This document shows, piece by piece, positions 10,587-21,870 of a stretch of 64,000 nt of DNA; within the stretch, counting starts at the first letter, position 1; each line of letters begins with the position of its first letter. The translations under genes were made by a program, and so were the position numbers. The notes below the pieces were generated by a model. That model was not told the origin of the DNA and searched no databases. It was given only the letters and a program-made list of their open reading frames with translations. This stretch comes from Acanthococcus lagerstroemiae (taxonomy: Eukaryota; Arthropoda; Insecta; Hemiptera; Eriococcidae): NCBI GenBank assembly GCA_031841125.1, contig CM063106.1:5332001-5396000 (forward strand), in the 5' to 3' direction.

Positions 10587-13297
10587 TTCAGATTTCGAAC
10601 CTCTCCCCTTCCGTGGATTCGCCATTGAGAAAACATTAGGTTAATTCCTGGCTCAAAGTATTATATATCAATTTGTACACAAAGAAAAAATTGAAATAAA
10701 ATGGAAAATTAATACTAATACTTTTTCTGGGAAAAAGGAAGGAGAAAGAGCGATGTATGAACGCGTCTTCAGTAGATAAACTATTTCAGATAATTAACAA
10801 AAGACAAAAGCAAATATCTTTCTGATACTTCTTCCCCAAGTTTGACAGGGAATATCCTTATCTCATCGGAAATTATTATTCCAGTTTTAATTGAATTCTT
10901 TTGGTGACAACCACTTCACTCTTCCCATATTGCTTAAAATAATACTAACAGTAAATGAAGAAATGAATAAAGTTATAAAAACGATAGAATTGATACAAAT
11001 GACTGAAATGAAATTAAAAGTCTCGTTAATGTAAAAAAAAAAAGTACCAGACAAAAATCATAGAAATGTCCAATAATTGATGGAAACTATATAAATTTCT
11101 TAATCATTAATTTTCGATGCACGAAAGCTGTGCCCTTGTGAATTGTTTTCTAAATGCCACCAAATTACCTTAAGTTTAAGAAGATTATCGAAGTCACGAA
11201 GAGGAGATCGAGGTGTCGAGTTACGCCCATCACTGAAGAGAGGACCATTTCTATTAGATTAAAAAAAATCTGATTGTCTTCAGTTTAAACCACATTTTTC
11301 AAATGAGGCAGTATCATGCCGACGAGTTCGTTTTAATTTAAAAAGGGTCACTTTCATGTATGCGATGCAATTTTCACCTAAAACAGGCTAATATTATGTT
11401 ATGTATCCTAATTTAGAAATGGTCCATGTCGATCGATTTTTCATTTCAGGAAGAACCATTTTTCTTATACTAAGAAGCCAAATGCCAAGATTTTTCTTGA
11501 GATTTCACACGCATTCTTTTTTTTCTTTCTTTGATTTATTTATTCCTAATCTTTGATTTGCGACACGGCGCTTTGAAAATAATAAGCAATTAATTTTCAA
11601 CAGGCTGAATCGGTAGGACCAATTTCAGACCACAAAAACGTGAGAAAGGGTTGCAAAAGGGCCAATGTCACTGGCTAACTTCATGAATGATGACTGGAAA
11701 GTGAAGTAATACCGGTAATATATAAACGAAAAGGGAAACACGAGAACGGAATTAAAACGAAATTCTAAACTAATAATTTTCACACACGTGTCTCGAGCGT
11801 TAAAAAATCTTGAAAATTTCGAATGTGGATTTCTTGAACGGAAAAAGCAATTACCAGAATCAAACTCTCGAGTTGATACTTTGATTTCATTCGAATCCAT
11901 ACACTCGATATGGAATAATGTAGTTACCTGACCGCGAAAAATTTTCCAGTTACTGCCCTATCATATCAAAGTTCAGAAACAGGGTCACAGAAACCATCGA
12001 TAGTAACAGATAGAATATCGATCCCATGGGTTAAGTCTTGGAAGAAGGACGCGTCTGGCAGCCTATATCAAATTCTGTATCCCACTATTGGGTATTCTCT
12101 CGTATTACTGAATTTAGGTAATCCGAAACGTTTTCGATGTCTTGTTAATTGTAATTAATTATGTAATAATGACAGACAAGCACTCAGTCTTTTCCTCGTG
12201 TTGGCGTTTTACAGCTAACCTTGAAATGCTCTGTCGCTGATGGCGTCATCGGCCTTTCTAGAATTAATTTATAAATCTAAAAATGCTCCAGTTTTCCCTT
12301 TTTCACCGTTGTCGGATTTTAAAAGGTGAATTTCGAAAGAAATTGCTTTGTGCGGTGTCATACGAGAATGATGGTAAGTTGCGAACTTTCTGTCATTTCC
12401 ACGAACGTACTCGAAAGGTGCGGTCTCGGTATCAGGTAATTTGAAACTATAAATAAGATATTTGCTGGTTATACCTTTCTTTGGAAAGTTATTTAGGGAA
12501 TATTATGCTATACAATGTTCGAGGTGACGTGGGTTTTACTCTGAAACCATGGAACCATGCGAATTTATACGTTCGATATTAAAAAAAAAAAAAAAAAATG
12601 TAAATCTATTCGGCAACATATTCTTCCAGCTGCGAGAATAATGAATTTAGATAGAATCGTTTTATGTCTCTGGAAATGACATAGAAAACTTAAGCTTCGC
12701 ACTATTCGGTAGATATTCATCTCAAGCGAATGTTTGAAATAGGAAAGTGAAAGGAGGGTAACAGAGGCAAGGAGACGACGGTAAACAGTGGGATAATCGG
12801 AATTACTATGAGACTCGAATATCGAATCTGACAGTATACACCTATCGCATGAACGTGAAAGAATTTTCTTTTACGAATCGTTTACCTTTAGAAAGAATCG
12901 AGAGCCCTCGATGGAAATGGCAACAAGGTTGACCTGGTTGAGAAGAGGTAACATAGGTACAAACATAATCTGTAGGAGCCTTTTTTAAGTGGTTAACATT
13001 CGCCCGAAATTATTCCTTATATTATTCTACGAACACTTATTTTTTAAATCGAACGTGGAAAGCAAACTTTCGGAAACGATTGCTGGAAAATTTTTAGCAT
13101 AAAAATCTACTTCAGCCAAATTAGTACACGCGTAATTTTTGGGGCACGTTGTCAAGTGATGTACGTCCCCAAGTAACAAAGTGTGAGCTTCGATGTTCTT
13201 TTATCTGCTTATGCACTCTTTGAGGCGACAGAGGATTTCAATTCACTGTATCATGCGGCACTAAACTCGTTTGTGGTAAGCCAGGCAAACAATAAAT
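10587..13297. other. Gene-free stretch
   Basis: AT-rich noncoding sequence with homopolymer A runs near 11033 and 12581-12597. No domain-bearing frame, RNA gene or inverted-repeat element recognised. Confidence 0.45.
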
Positions 13298-13309
13298 TCT
13301 AAATTCGTG

Positions 13310-13526
13310 TTTTTTTTCTAATTTTACTCTCAACGCAAGCTCTGGAATCCGCCCATTCGAGTATTACCTTAGGAGACGTCGGGGAGGCTGTAGGCTGTCT
13401 TAGCCCTCTTCTCATCTTGCCGAAAAACCAGACAAGGTCGAAATGTAGCGAGTAGCTACGTGGGCTCGAACCCGGGACCTCCGGATTTCGATACCAGCGC
13501 GCTGTCCATTCGGCCAACCAAACCCC
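13310..13526 (-). mobile_element. tRNA-derived SINE, copy 2 (minus)
   Basis: Same family and same 217-bp length as copy 1, in the opposite orientation. The minus strand shows the A box 'TGGCCGAATGG' (13506-13516), the B box 'GGTTCGAGCCC' (13462-13472), then the shared body and an 'aattagaaaaaaaa' tail. It is flanked by a 12-bp target-site duplication with one mismatch: 'tctaaattcgtg' at 13298-13309 and 'tctaaattcttg' at 13527-13538. The apparent 84-codon minus-strand frame here is just the SINE. Confidence 0.88.
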
Positions 13527-13538
13527 TCTAAATTCTTG

Positions 13539-13873
13539 CTGGATCTGAAACAATAGCAGGAATTTGGTGGTTGACGATTATCCACAGCGAGGTTGACTAG
13601 CTGGGGAAAGTTAAGAAAATACCTTCCGAGTTGGGAAGAGGCGATTTGAAATAGATGAAAGCGGCCAACTCTTGTCTGCTCCCACGCGTCAAGTCAGTTA
13701 GAAAATTTGAATAATTTTTGTGCCACATTCAGTGGCAAAATAAGGCAAACTATATTCCTAATGCTGTTGCGTCGCTATGCCTGTGGACAACAATCGCCCC
13801 TATAACTGATTCTTCGGAGCATTGTACAACAGCTTGGGATCTTGGTTTCACTTTCCTTCATTTTACATAATAA
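13539..13873. other. Gene-free stretch between SINE copy 2 and a MITE
   Basis: No feature recognised. Confidence 0.4.
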
Positions 13874-14106
13874 AAGGGTGTATGGCAAAAACGACTCTAG
13901 TCCATTTTAAAATTTTAACTTTGCCGACAGACAGCACTATATCCATAGTCATTATGTTTCAACATAATAGTACATTTGAACAAGGCAACATCTGCCGACT
14001 AATTCACACTGACCATTCACGTAGTTGAAGAGAATTTATAGCGCTATCTGTCGGCGAAATCGAGATTTTAAAACTGTCGAGAGAGTCGTTTTTCTCATGC
14101 GCCCTT
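13874..14106. mobile_element. MITE with about 70-bp imperfect terminal inverted repeats
   Basis: The left end 'aagggtgtatggcaaaaacg' and the reverse complement of the right end ('aagggcgcatgagaaaaacg') match. The match continues inward through 'actct', a 'ttttaaaat' block and 'gccgacagaYagcRctata', so the arms cover about 13874-13943 and 14038-14106. The interior (about 95 bp) is noncoding. About 233 bp in all; no clear target-site duplication, so the superfamily is unassigned. The 68-codon plus-strand frame at 13822-14028 is incidental. Confidence 0.75.
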
Positions 14107-14953
14107 CAATTTATTCTCGAGACTTCAAAATCATATACTTGTAATTCCTTTGTATTCTATGCAATCGTAGTTTCAAGGGAACTGACTCGAAAGATGAATG
14201 CGCAGCGACTCAGAAAACGATTAGTATATTCTCTTCATGTGAATGATCAAAAAATCAACCACAGAATCAATGAGCGAACATCAGGGGTATATTGAAGTGA
14301 CTTTTCTTGGATGGAGGGAAAACAATTTAATCTTTTCAACTAAAGAGGAAAATTTCTCCAATCGAAATTTTGATTTATATTTCTAAGACCAGCAAACAAA
14401 ATAATTTACCATTCCCTTCGATATTTCACTTCCAAAATCGTCAATATTCCCTCGGCAAAACATTTTGAGCTGGGGTTAAAATTTAGTATAGGATTCCTCG
14501 TAAGAAAAATTGCAATCTTCGTTTAAAATATTTTACAAGTGTTTTTCTAGAACACATGATCCAATCCAAGAACTTTCGTTTTCTTATCACAACAAAAGAT
14601 TCGACAGAAAAATTTTTGGTGAAAAAAAAGTTTTTCTGTCGACCCTAATATTCGTGACTTTGAATCAAGGCATCATAAAAAATAACTTTCGAACATTTGT
14701 ACTTCGAATTCGAATGCAGCAACAGCATGGCAGGAGTATTAAAATTTAAAAATTCTAATAGTAATTAAAATCTATTAATTTAATAGTAATTATTATTTTA
14801 TAATAATAATGAATTTTAATTTTAAGTTTTTTCATGTTGCCCGACAATTAATTTAATTTAATAGTTTTTGATATTAAAATTTATATTTTTTTAATTTATT
14901 TAAGATTTTGAGGTTTATTTTTTATTATTTTAATTTGTTTTACTAATATAATT
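14107..14953. other. Gene-free stretch, extremely AT-rich at 14740-14960
   Basis: No gene. From about 14740 to 14960 the sequence is almost pure A/T with short palindromes such as 'aattattattttataataat', and abuts the dispersed repeat at 14954. Confidence 0.5.
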
Positions 14954-15226
14954 ATTGTATAATTTGTAACGCCGTAAATATTCCACAAACATCCGAATAC
15001 CTTGAAATGTTAATAGAATTGCATACTCAAAACGCCGTAAATCTGACATGACGCTGTTTCCGTTTGTTCGAAATGTTAATAGCCATCGAATCGTGATGAA
15101 CGTTTTCAGGATGAGCCACGAATATTGAACTCCATCGATTCTCATCGGGACCTGGTTCGGTTCTTCATCCAGTGAAACTGTGATCGAGTTCGAGTACTTC
15201 CTTTTTCAGTTTCAAGAATTCGGGTT
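14954..15226 (-). repeat. Dispersed repeat family A, copy 1
   Basis: The minus strand matches 41514-41786 (plus) over about 270 bp with moderate divergence. Shared blocks include 'ctggatgaagaacc', 'tggctcatcctgaaa', 'gatttacggcgtttt' and 'atgcaattctattaacattt'. Within each copy the 'acggcgtt ... gcaat' block occurs twice. No protein domain; identity unknown. Confidence 0.7.
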
Positions 15227-16071
15227 CTTTTAAAACTGGGTTTTGGGTGTACACGGTTCCATTGCACTTGGGCTTTTGAAGATCGAGCTAGGATTCGGGC
15301 CGAAGTTCGAGCTTGGTTTTGGATTCAGATTTTTGAGATTCAGTTTCCAGTAGGTGTGCACGGAAAAACGTAAACCCGAATTCGAAATGTAGTTGCCCGG
15401 CAAAATGTAACCGGGAAGTTCCATAAACAATCAGCTACACCGCAGGTATTGAGGTATTGTGTACACCCCAAAAGAAGACACGAATCAATACAATTCCAAC
15501 TTCATTTTTATGTTATCGGGGAAAAAAAGAAGAAAAAGATAAAATTATCATCAGTAAACTGATGACGAGTATCTATACTGCATGATGGACATGTTTTATG
15601 GCTATGGAACACGTCCCACGCACTCTATCAATATAGGAATGTCAACGCCGATTAACCTTTTGCAGTAACTGCCTATGAATTCGAGAAGGTCTGCAGGAAC
15701 TCGAAATTCTGCCGTATGGCCGACTATACCCATCGTATTTCGCGTTTTGCAGTATTTTGCGAATGTTTTCGCGAAAAACTGACAAAATACGAAAACACTC
15801 TCTGCACACTTACCTCGTTTTCATCATGCGATAATAAAAAACCGAAAACGTGTCCTAAATTCAGTCGAAGCGTAACAGGAATGAGTAAAATATTCGGCAA
15901 GAGTCGGCTACTCTCGGCATCCGTCCGACTTATTCGTGTCCGTCGTGTTGTTTGATCTTGTCGCACGATTGTCCGTCAATAAAACGTGACGTACATTTTT
16001 CGTAGAGGGCTAGCGATAAGAGATATACGTGTTAATTTTATGTAGGGGGTGCACAGAGGCTCCCAAATGGG
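15227..16071. other. Gene-free stretch
   Basis: No recognised feature. The overlapping 79-80 codon frames at 15716-15966 on both strands show no motif. Confidence 0.4.
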
Positions 16072-16083
16072 GCTACTGGTGGC

Positions 16084-16290
16084 CTCTTTTTCTAATTACT
16101 CCCAACCGGAGCCTTGGAATCCGCCCTTTCGAGCATTACCTCGGAGACATCGAGAAGGCTTCTCAGCCCTTTTCTCATCTTGCCGAAAACCCGACCTAGG
16201 TCGAAATTTAGCGAGTTGCTCTGTGGGCTCGAGCCCGGGACCTCCGGATTCCGAGACCAGCGCGCTATCCACTCGGCCAACCAGAGCCCC
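16084..16290 (-). mobile_element. tRNA-derived SINE, copy 3 (minus)
   Basis: Third copy of the family. The minus strand has an A box 'TGGCCGAGTGG' and a B box with one change ('GGCTCGAGCCC', 16225-16236), then the shared 3' body and an 'aattagaaaaag' tail. It is flanked by 'gctactggtggc' (16072-16083) and 'gctattggtggc' (16291-16302), a 12-bp target-site duplication with one mismatch. Slightly shorter than copies 1 and 2 through small internal deletions. The open frames on both strands here are shadows of the SINE. Confidence 0.87.
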
Positions 16291-16302
16291 GCTATTGGTG
16301 GC

Positions 16303-16647
16303 TACTAATGAAATAATCTCCTTCTTTATATGCTATTCAAAGAAATGTCACGCGGTAACTTATTTCTATGACTTTCGATTTCACTGAACCAATTTTTGAG
16401 ATATTTTCGGAGGCACCTTTTCTACCAAAATATCTACTAAGAGTCAACACAAAAAACTTGGAGTTAGGAGCTTCTAATATATTAGTTCTCGGGTTTCATG
16501 AGCTGCCAAGTTTATTTACCTAGTCATTTCAACTATTTCCTAGGCCGACAGTAAATGTTACTATAATCTACCTAAAATGAGTAGGCATTTTTATTAAATG
16601 CCTAGTCACTGCATAAAATGTCTGAATTTCACAATTTGCAGTTAACA
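16303..16647. other. Gene-free stretch
   Basis: No feature recognised; it contains two short 'cctagtca' repeats near 16520 and 16600. Confidence 0.4.
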
Positions 16648-18563
16648 TACAGGGTTAGTAGTTTTTCTTGGCGGCATAGGAAAACTAGTTCTTCGCGAAA
16701 TCAGGTGCACGTTGTTTTGCCTGGCGAGCCATCTCTTCGGCCAGAATTTCTTGGGAAATATTCGGGGAAGACTCCGATGGCTTTTGAAGAACTTTGTCAA
16801 GAATCTTCAGGAAGAATTTTCTAAAATCTCCGAAGAATTGCATCGGAAATCTTCGAGAAAGATGTCCTATTCAGAAAAAAATTGCGATCATTTTCGAAGA
16901 ATAAATTTCATCGGACATCATTGAGAAATATCTTCAATGATTTCAGACGAATTTTGTCAGAAATTTTAGGAAAAATCTCTAGTGATTCCAAACAATTTTA
17001 TCAAAAATCATCGAGAAATATCTGATGATTTTGGAAGGATACCCTTAGAAAAAATTTTGATGCTTTTCAGAGACTTTTGTCAAAAATGTTCGAGGAATAT
17101 CTTCCATGATTTCTAAAGCATTTCCTCGAAAATTTTCGATAATTTTTAAAGAATTGCATAGGAAATTTTTAGAAAACAACTCCGATAATTTCCGAAGAAT
17201 CTCATCCAAAATTTATGAAAAAAATTTCGAATGTTTTTATGGAAAGTTCATCGGAATTTATCGAGAAAATTTCCTGACAGTTTTTGAAGATTTTCATAGG
17301 AAATATTCGGAGAAAAACTCCGATGATTTCTGATGAACTTCATCGAAATTCTTCTGGAAAAAATGTTGATAATCTCCGAAGAATTTCATCGTAAATCCTC
17401 AGAGAAAATCTCGGATGATTTTTAAGCAATTTCATTGCAAATTTTCGTAAAAAATTTCCAATAATTTCCGAAGAATCGCATCGAAAATCTTTAGAAAAAA
17501 ATCTCCATTGTTTTCCACAATATTTCATAAAAATTCTTCGAGAAAATTCCCGGATAATATTTGAAGAATTTTATCGAAAGTACTCGGGGAATAACACCAA
17601 TAGTTTTGAAGAATTGTACCATAAATCTTCAGAAAAAACCGTCGATTATTTCCAAAGAATTTCATGAGAAATATTCGGGACGATTTTTTTGATTTTCAAA
17701 GATTATTTCCGACGAACTTATCGAAAAAATTAAGGTTAAATTCAATCATTTTCCATAAATTTCATCGGACATGACGGAAAAACATTTTCCAATGATTCCA
17801 GGAGAAATTTATGGGAAATTTTAGGAAAACGATGTAATTATTCCAAAGAATTTTATCGGAAATCATTGAGAAGTACCTTCAATAGTTCTTGAAGGTTTTC
17901 TTCAAAAAGAACTTTCTTGGGAAACATTGGAAATTTTTTCTAAAAATTCTCGATGAGATTCTTCGGAACTTATGGGAGTTGTTTTCCGAAAATTTCCGAT
18001 GTAATTCTTTAAAAATTATCGAAAAATTTCCCGATAATTTTCGAGGAAATTCTGTGGAAAACACTGGACCTTTTTCTGAATATTTCCGATGAAATTCTCC
18101 GGAAATCATCATCTTTTTTCCCCAAGATTCCTGAATAATTCCTTAGAAATAATTGAAGATTTTCCCCGAACATTTTTGACGAAAATCTCTGAAAAGCATC
18201 AAAATGTTTTCTAAGGGTGTCATTCCAAAATCATCAGATATTTCTCGATGATTCTTGATAAAATTGTTTGAAATCATTGGAGATATTTCTCAATGATGTC
18301 CGATAAAATTCTTCGAAAATTATCGCAAGTTTTTTCTGAATAGGACATTTTTTTCTCGAAGATTTCCAATGAAATTCTTCGGAAATTTTAGAAAATTTTT
18401 CCTGAAGATTCTTGATAAAGTTCTTCAAAAGCCATCCGAGTTTTCCCCGAATATTTCCCATGAAATTCTGATCGAAGAGATGGCTCGCCTGGCGAAACAA
18501 CGTGTACCTGGTTTCACGAAAAACTAGTTTTTTATGGCGGAAGGAAAACCGACTAACCCTGCA
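16648..18563. mobile_element. Foldback element with long subrepeat-built inverted arms
   Basis: The left end 'atacagggttagtag' and the reverse complement of the right end ('atgcagggttagtcg') match, and the match continues through 'gcgagccatctcttcg' and far inward. Left arm is about 16648-17256, right arm about 17905-18563 (over 600 bp each), around a 650-bp middle. Inside the arms and middle, a unit of roughly 45 bp ('gaagaatttcatcggaaat' plus 'tccgatgatttcc') is iterated; each unit is itself partly self-complementary ('tttccgatga ... tcatcggaaa'). This is the architecture of foldback (FB-like) transposons. Long frames at 17106-17333, 18234-18611 and elsewhere come from the iterated unit, not genes. 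No transposase seen, so it would be non-autonomous. No clear target-site duplication. Confidence 0.85.
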
Positions 18564-20640
18564 TACCACATTATCTGTAATCAATCGTAAGAAACTTTTC
18601 ATTAAGGTCACTGTGCAACCTCTACTTTTACGGCCTCATCTCGGCCCTTGGGTACAATTCGATGGCTATATGTATCCACCCATAGTTAGGAAGAGTTGTC
18701 TTCTTACCAAGTTAAACATAGATCATTATTCCGAGACTCCCTATATTTCTATAAAAAATAGTTTTCTTATTTCACCTCTCTTTTCTACCACTGAATAAAT
18801 TCCCATTGTCGATCAATAAAGTATTTCATAATTATGATAATACAGAAGAGAAATTCGAATGCACTGCCGATGCGAATGAGGTGAATATAGGTGATAATTT
18901 CTCCTCGACCGAATATAGCAAATAAATAATCCTTAGTCGGGCGTATCCGCCCTTTTTTCACATGCTGCTATTGTTGAAAAACAACGCCACTTAACACGCT
19001 ACCGAATACAAAATGACATTTACAATCCTTAAATACGCAGTTACATTAATTTGTAAATGTTGTCTTAATGAATCAACAGGTTGATAAACATGAATAATGT
19101 CAGAGCCACAATGTTTCATGGGACGTTGGTGCCATGAATGGAAGTCGGTTGAATGGAAGGTAATCAACTGCCAGTTAACAAAGAAAATTAATACTGCGAA
19201 ACCAAACCCGCGAAGCACTATAAACCTACCCGTATAAAAGAAAAATGTAACATCTGATTTTTTAGAGGAATTGATCCTATGCATTAAGAGTACGTCCTTT
19301 TTCTTCGTTTTTATAAGAAAACACCCGGTTCAAAGGTTCTGAAGGTTATTAAGTTGTAAATTTTCGTCTTTCATGTTTAGTTCGCGACCATCGAGTCTAA
19401 GAAGAAACCTTATAAAAAACTGTAAAAGCAGACCATAAGGTCTCATTCGATTTATGAACTCGGCTGCAGGGTATTAAATTAAATGCTCCTGAGCCGGAAG
19501 TTTGTGGGCGGATACGCTTACGTACGGGGCACTTGAAACGAATTTTTTATTTATTTATTCTATTATTATCGAACCACGAAATTTGAATTCAATAAACCGT
19601 AACATTTTGTATCGCAGTGCCGTATCTACGGAGAAGAATACTTCACTGAAAATTGCTTCGGAGAGTCTTACAATAAAATTTCAAAACTGAGTTTTACAAA
19701 CGGAGGACGACGCGATGGTTTTCAAAATCCATTTATCTCAAAATCTCGTTGCTCGTACATCAAAATAGCCGAAATTTTTTCATTCGATACTGCGGCCCGT
19801 CCGTTGAACGAATCTGACAGAAAAATAAACCGAGGCCGTGTTTCTGGCTTCACAATCGACGTGTGATTCGTCGCTATTTGCTGTTTATCCAAAAGCAAAC
19901 GAAGAAGACCGGCCTAAACTCAATCGCCCAATATCGCTCGATCGCTTAGTTTAAATTATTTGTAAATTGATCAGCTGGACGAGCTGTTCGTATCAACGTC
20001 AGGGAAAATTTCCAATAATGTTTGATGTTTACCGATTCCCAACGTGCCTCGCTTTCAGTCAAATGAAGTTACCATAGCTTACGTCAGTAAGATAATAATT
20101 CAAGCCAAATGGAAATTTAGAATTTCAATATAGCAGTTTTTGAAACGCATGACGTCGTCTATAAATCGAAAAAAAGAATTGCACTTTCGAATAGAGTCTC
20201 AAGAGGTCGGCCACGTTTTTTAGGCAAACGAAGTGTAGTCTCGTATTAACAGCTCTGCGTCACTAGAATGTAATTTTGTGCTGCGCCATTTCTTCTACAT
20301 TCTGCCAACTCTCAGTTTAATTTTACTTGCTGACTTGACCTTTCGCACCTTGATTAGAGCAACAGTGATGCTCGTACAGATGAATTTGTTCATTCTAATT
20401 AAAAAAAAAAAATGTTTCAGCTCGTGGGAAATCTAACGACTAGAAAATAATCCAATCTAATAACAAGAAAACACGAAAGCCAGCCTCATCAAGTAGCACT
20501 TCAGGGAATAACATGCAAATGCTCTGTATTATGCGAAATAATAGAGATGAAAACAGGTGCCATTTTGTCATTCAAGGTCACACAACTACGCACAATAAAC
20601 AAGACTTTGTGACACCCAACGATGTGAGACGGATTTTTTT
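18564..20640. other. Gene-free stretch
   Basis: No domain-bearing frame. A 12-bp inverted pair, 'gcgtatccgccc' at 18941-18952 and its reverse complement at 19506-19517, is the only structure noticed. The part from about 19400 to 20100 is visibly richer in CpG than its surroundings. A 41-bp fragment like the edge of dispersed repeat B occurs near 20218-20250. Confidence 0.4.
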
Positions 20641-20902
20641 TAGGTAAGAGAAGCGTAGCCACATGCAGTGGTCGCGATGTTTATTTTTGTTTGTTTTATT
20701 CGGGCTAACATACGTCCAGTGATAACGAGAGCTATAATTGAGTTAAGAATCTAAAATTTGGGTGTATTGCCCAAAAATATGGAACAAAAGTTGAGTGTTT
20801 AGACAAGTTCAATTGGACCATTCGAGGGGGGGGGGCAGAATGTATGTTCGTGGAAAATGATGTTGCTCGATGCTTTAGTCGTCTGTAATTGACAGAATTT
20901 TC
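20641..20902 (+). repeat. Dispersed repeat family B, copy 1
   Basis: Matches 42921-43156 in the same orientation with substantial divergence. Shared blocks are 'gaagYgtagcc', 'cgcRaYgtttatt', 'acgagaRYt', 'attcgagggg' and 'ctgtaattgac'. It contains a G homopolymer at 20826-20835. Noncoding; origin unknown. It directly abuts the 'gactctt' array. Confidence 0.6.
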
Positions 20903-21870
20903 ACGATGTTTCCAGATTTGTTGAAGACTCTTTGAGAGTCTTGAATAACTTCTTTTACATTCGTTAAAATTCTTTTAAAACCGTCTCAGATCTATTTGAA
21001 ACTCATTCGATGTGTTAAAGATCATTTAAGACTCACCCCAATGAGCTGATAACTTTTTGAGACTCTTCGAGACTCATACAAAACTCATTCAGACTCTTCA
21101 AAAACTTCGTTCAGACTTCTGAAATTGTTTCCGACCCATTCAAAATTCTATATGACTTGTTTAAAACTTAGCCTGACAAGTTACACTCTCGGAGACTCTT
21201 TAATAACTTATTTTAGACTTCTTTAAGGATTGTTTCCGACTTTAAAACTTTTAAATACTTGTCGAAGACAATTTATTGAAGACTCATTGAAACTCATTCC
21301 GACAATTTAAAACCGTTTTAAGATTCAACAACTTTTTTCAAGCTGTCGCAGACCTATTTAAAATTCTTTCAGACTTAGTTTGAGACTTATCCGGACAAAT
21401 TCAAGACTCCTTGAAAAATTATTGAGAGCATTTCAAGATCAATTTGAGGGTCTTCAAGACTTTTCTCAAGACTTTTTAGACATTTTATAAATTCTTGTAA
21501 ACTCTTTTGAGGAGTATAGTATGATGCGTTAAGACTTCTGAATTAGTCTTAGACCATTATAAGGCTCTTCCGGATTTGATCGAAAGACTTCAAGAAATAG
21601 TTACACATGATTAAACGGATGCTAAAGAGTCTTCATCGGTTTGAAAAAGTCTTGAAAGTGTTTGAAGGGTCTTCAGAGATTTCTTATCAAATCAGGAAGT
21701 CTCTGAAAGTTTTAATTAAGTCTGGAATAATTTGAACTTATCTAAATCATGTAAGAATCTTTTGATGATTCTTAAAGAAGTCTCAAAGAGGTATCAGAGA
21801 GTTTGGAAATGTCTTACAGAGTCCTAAAGAAGTACAGGAAGGTTTCAGTCAGACACGGAATACGAGTCCG
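20903..21870. repeat. Array of degenerate 'agactcttcaagact' motifs, orientation flips
   Basis: About 970 bp in which variants of 'GACTCTT' / 'AGACTC' / 'TTCAAGACTT' recur every 20-40 bp. Up to about 21580 the motif reads 'gactc' on the plus strand; from about 21590 to 21850 it reads as its reverse complement ('gagtct', 'aagtctt'). A flip of this kind suggests the decayed remains of a foldback structure, but I could not align two matching arms. Same motif as 41845-42062 and 54120-55020. Confidence 0.65.

Noticed and set aside
13299..13553. 84-codon minus-strand frame with Arg/Trp-rich peptide
   Set aside because: It coincides with SINE copy 2; similar peptides over copies 1 and 3 come from the same SINE sequence.
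17106..18112. Several Lys/Phe-rich frames on both strands that look like a repeat protein
   Set aside because: They are produced by the iterated foldback unit, are present on both strands, and have no start, splice or domain support.
16648..18563. CRISPR-like or bacterial repeat array
   Set aside because: Repeat units are degenerate with no unique spacers, and the context is a eukaryotic foldback element.
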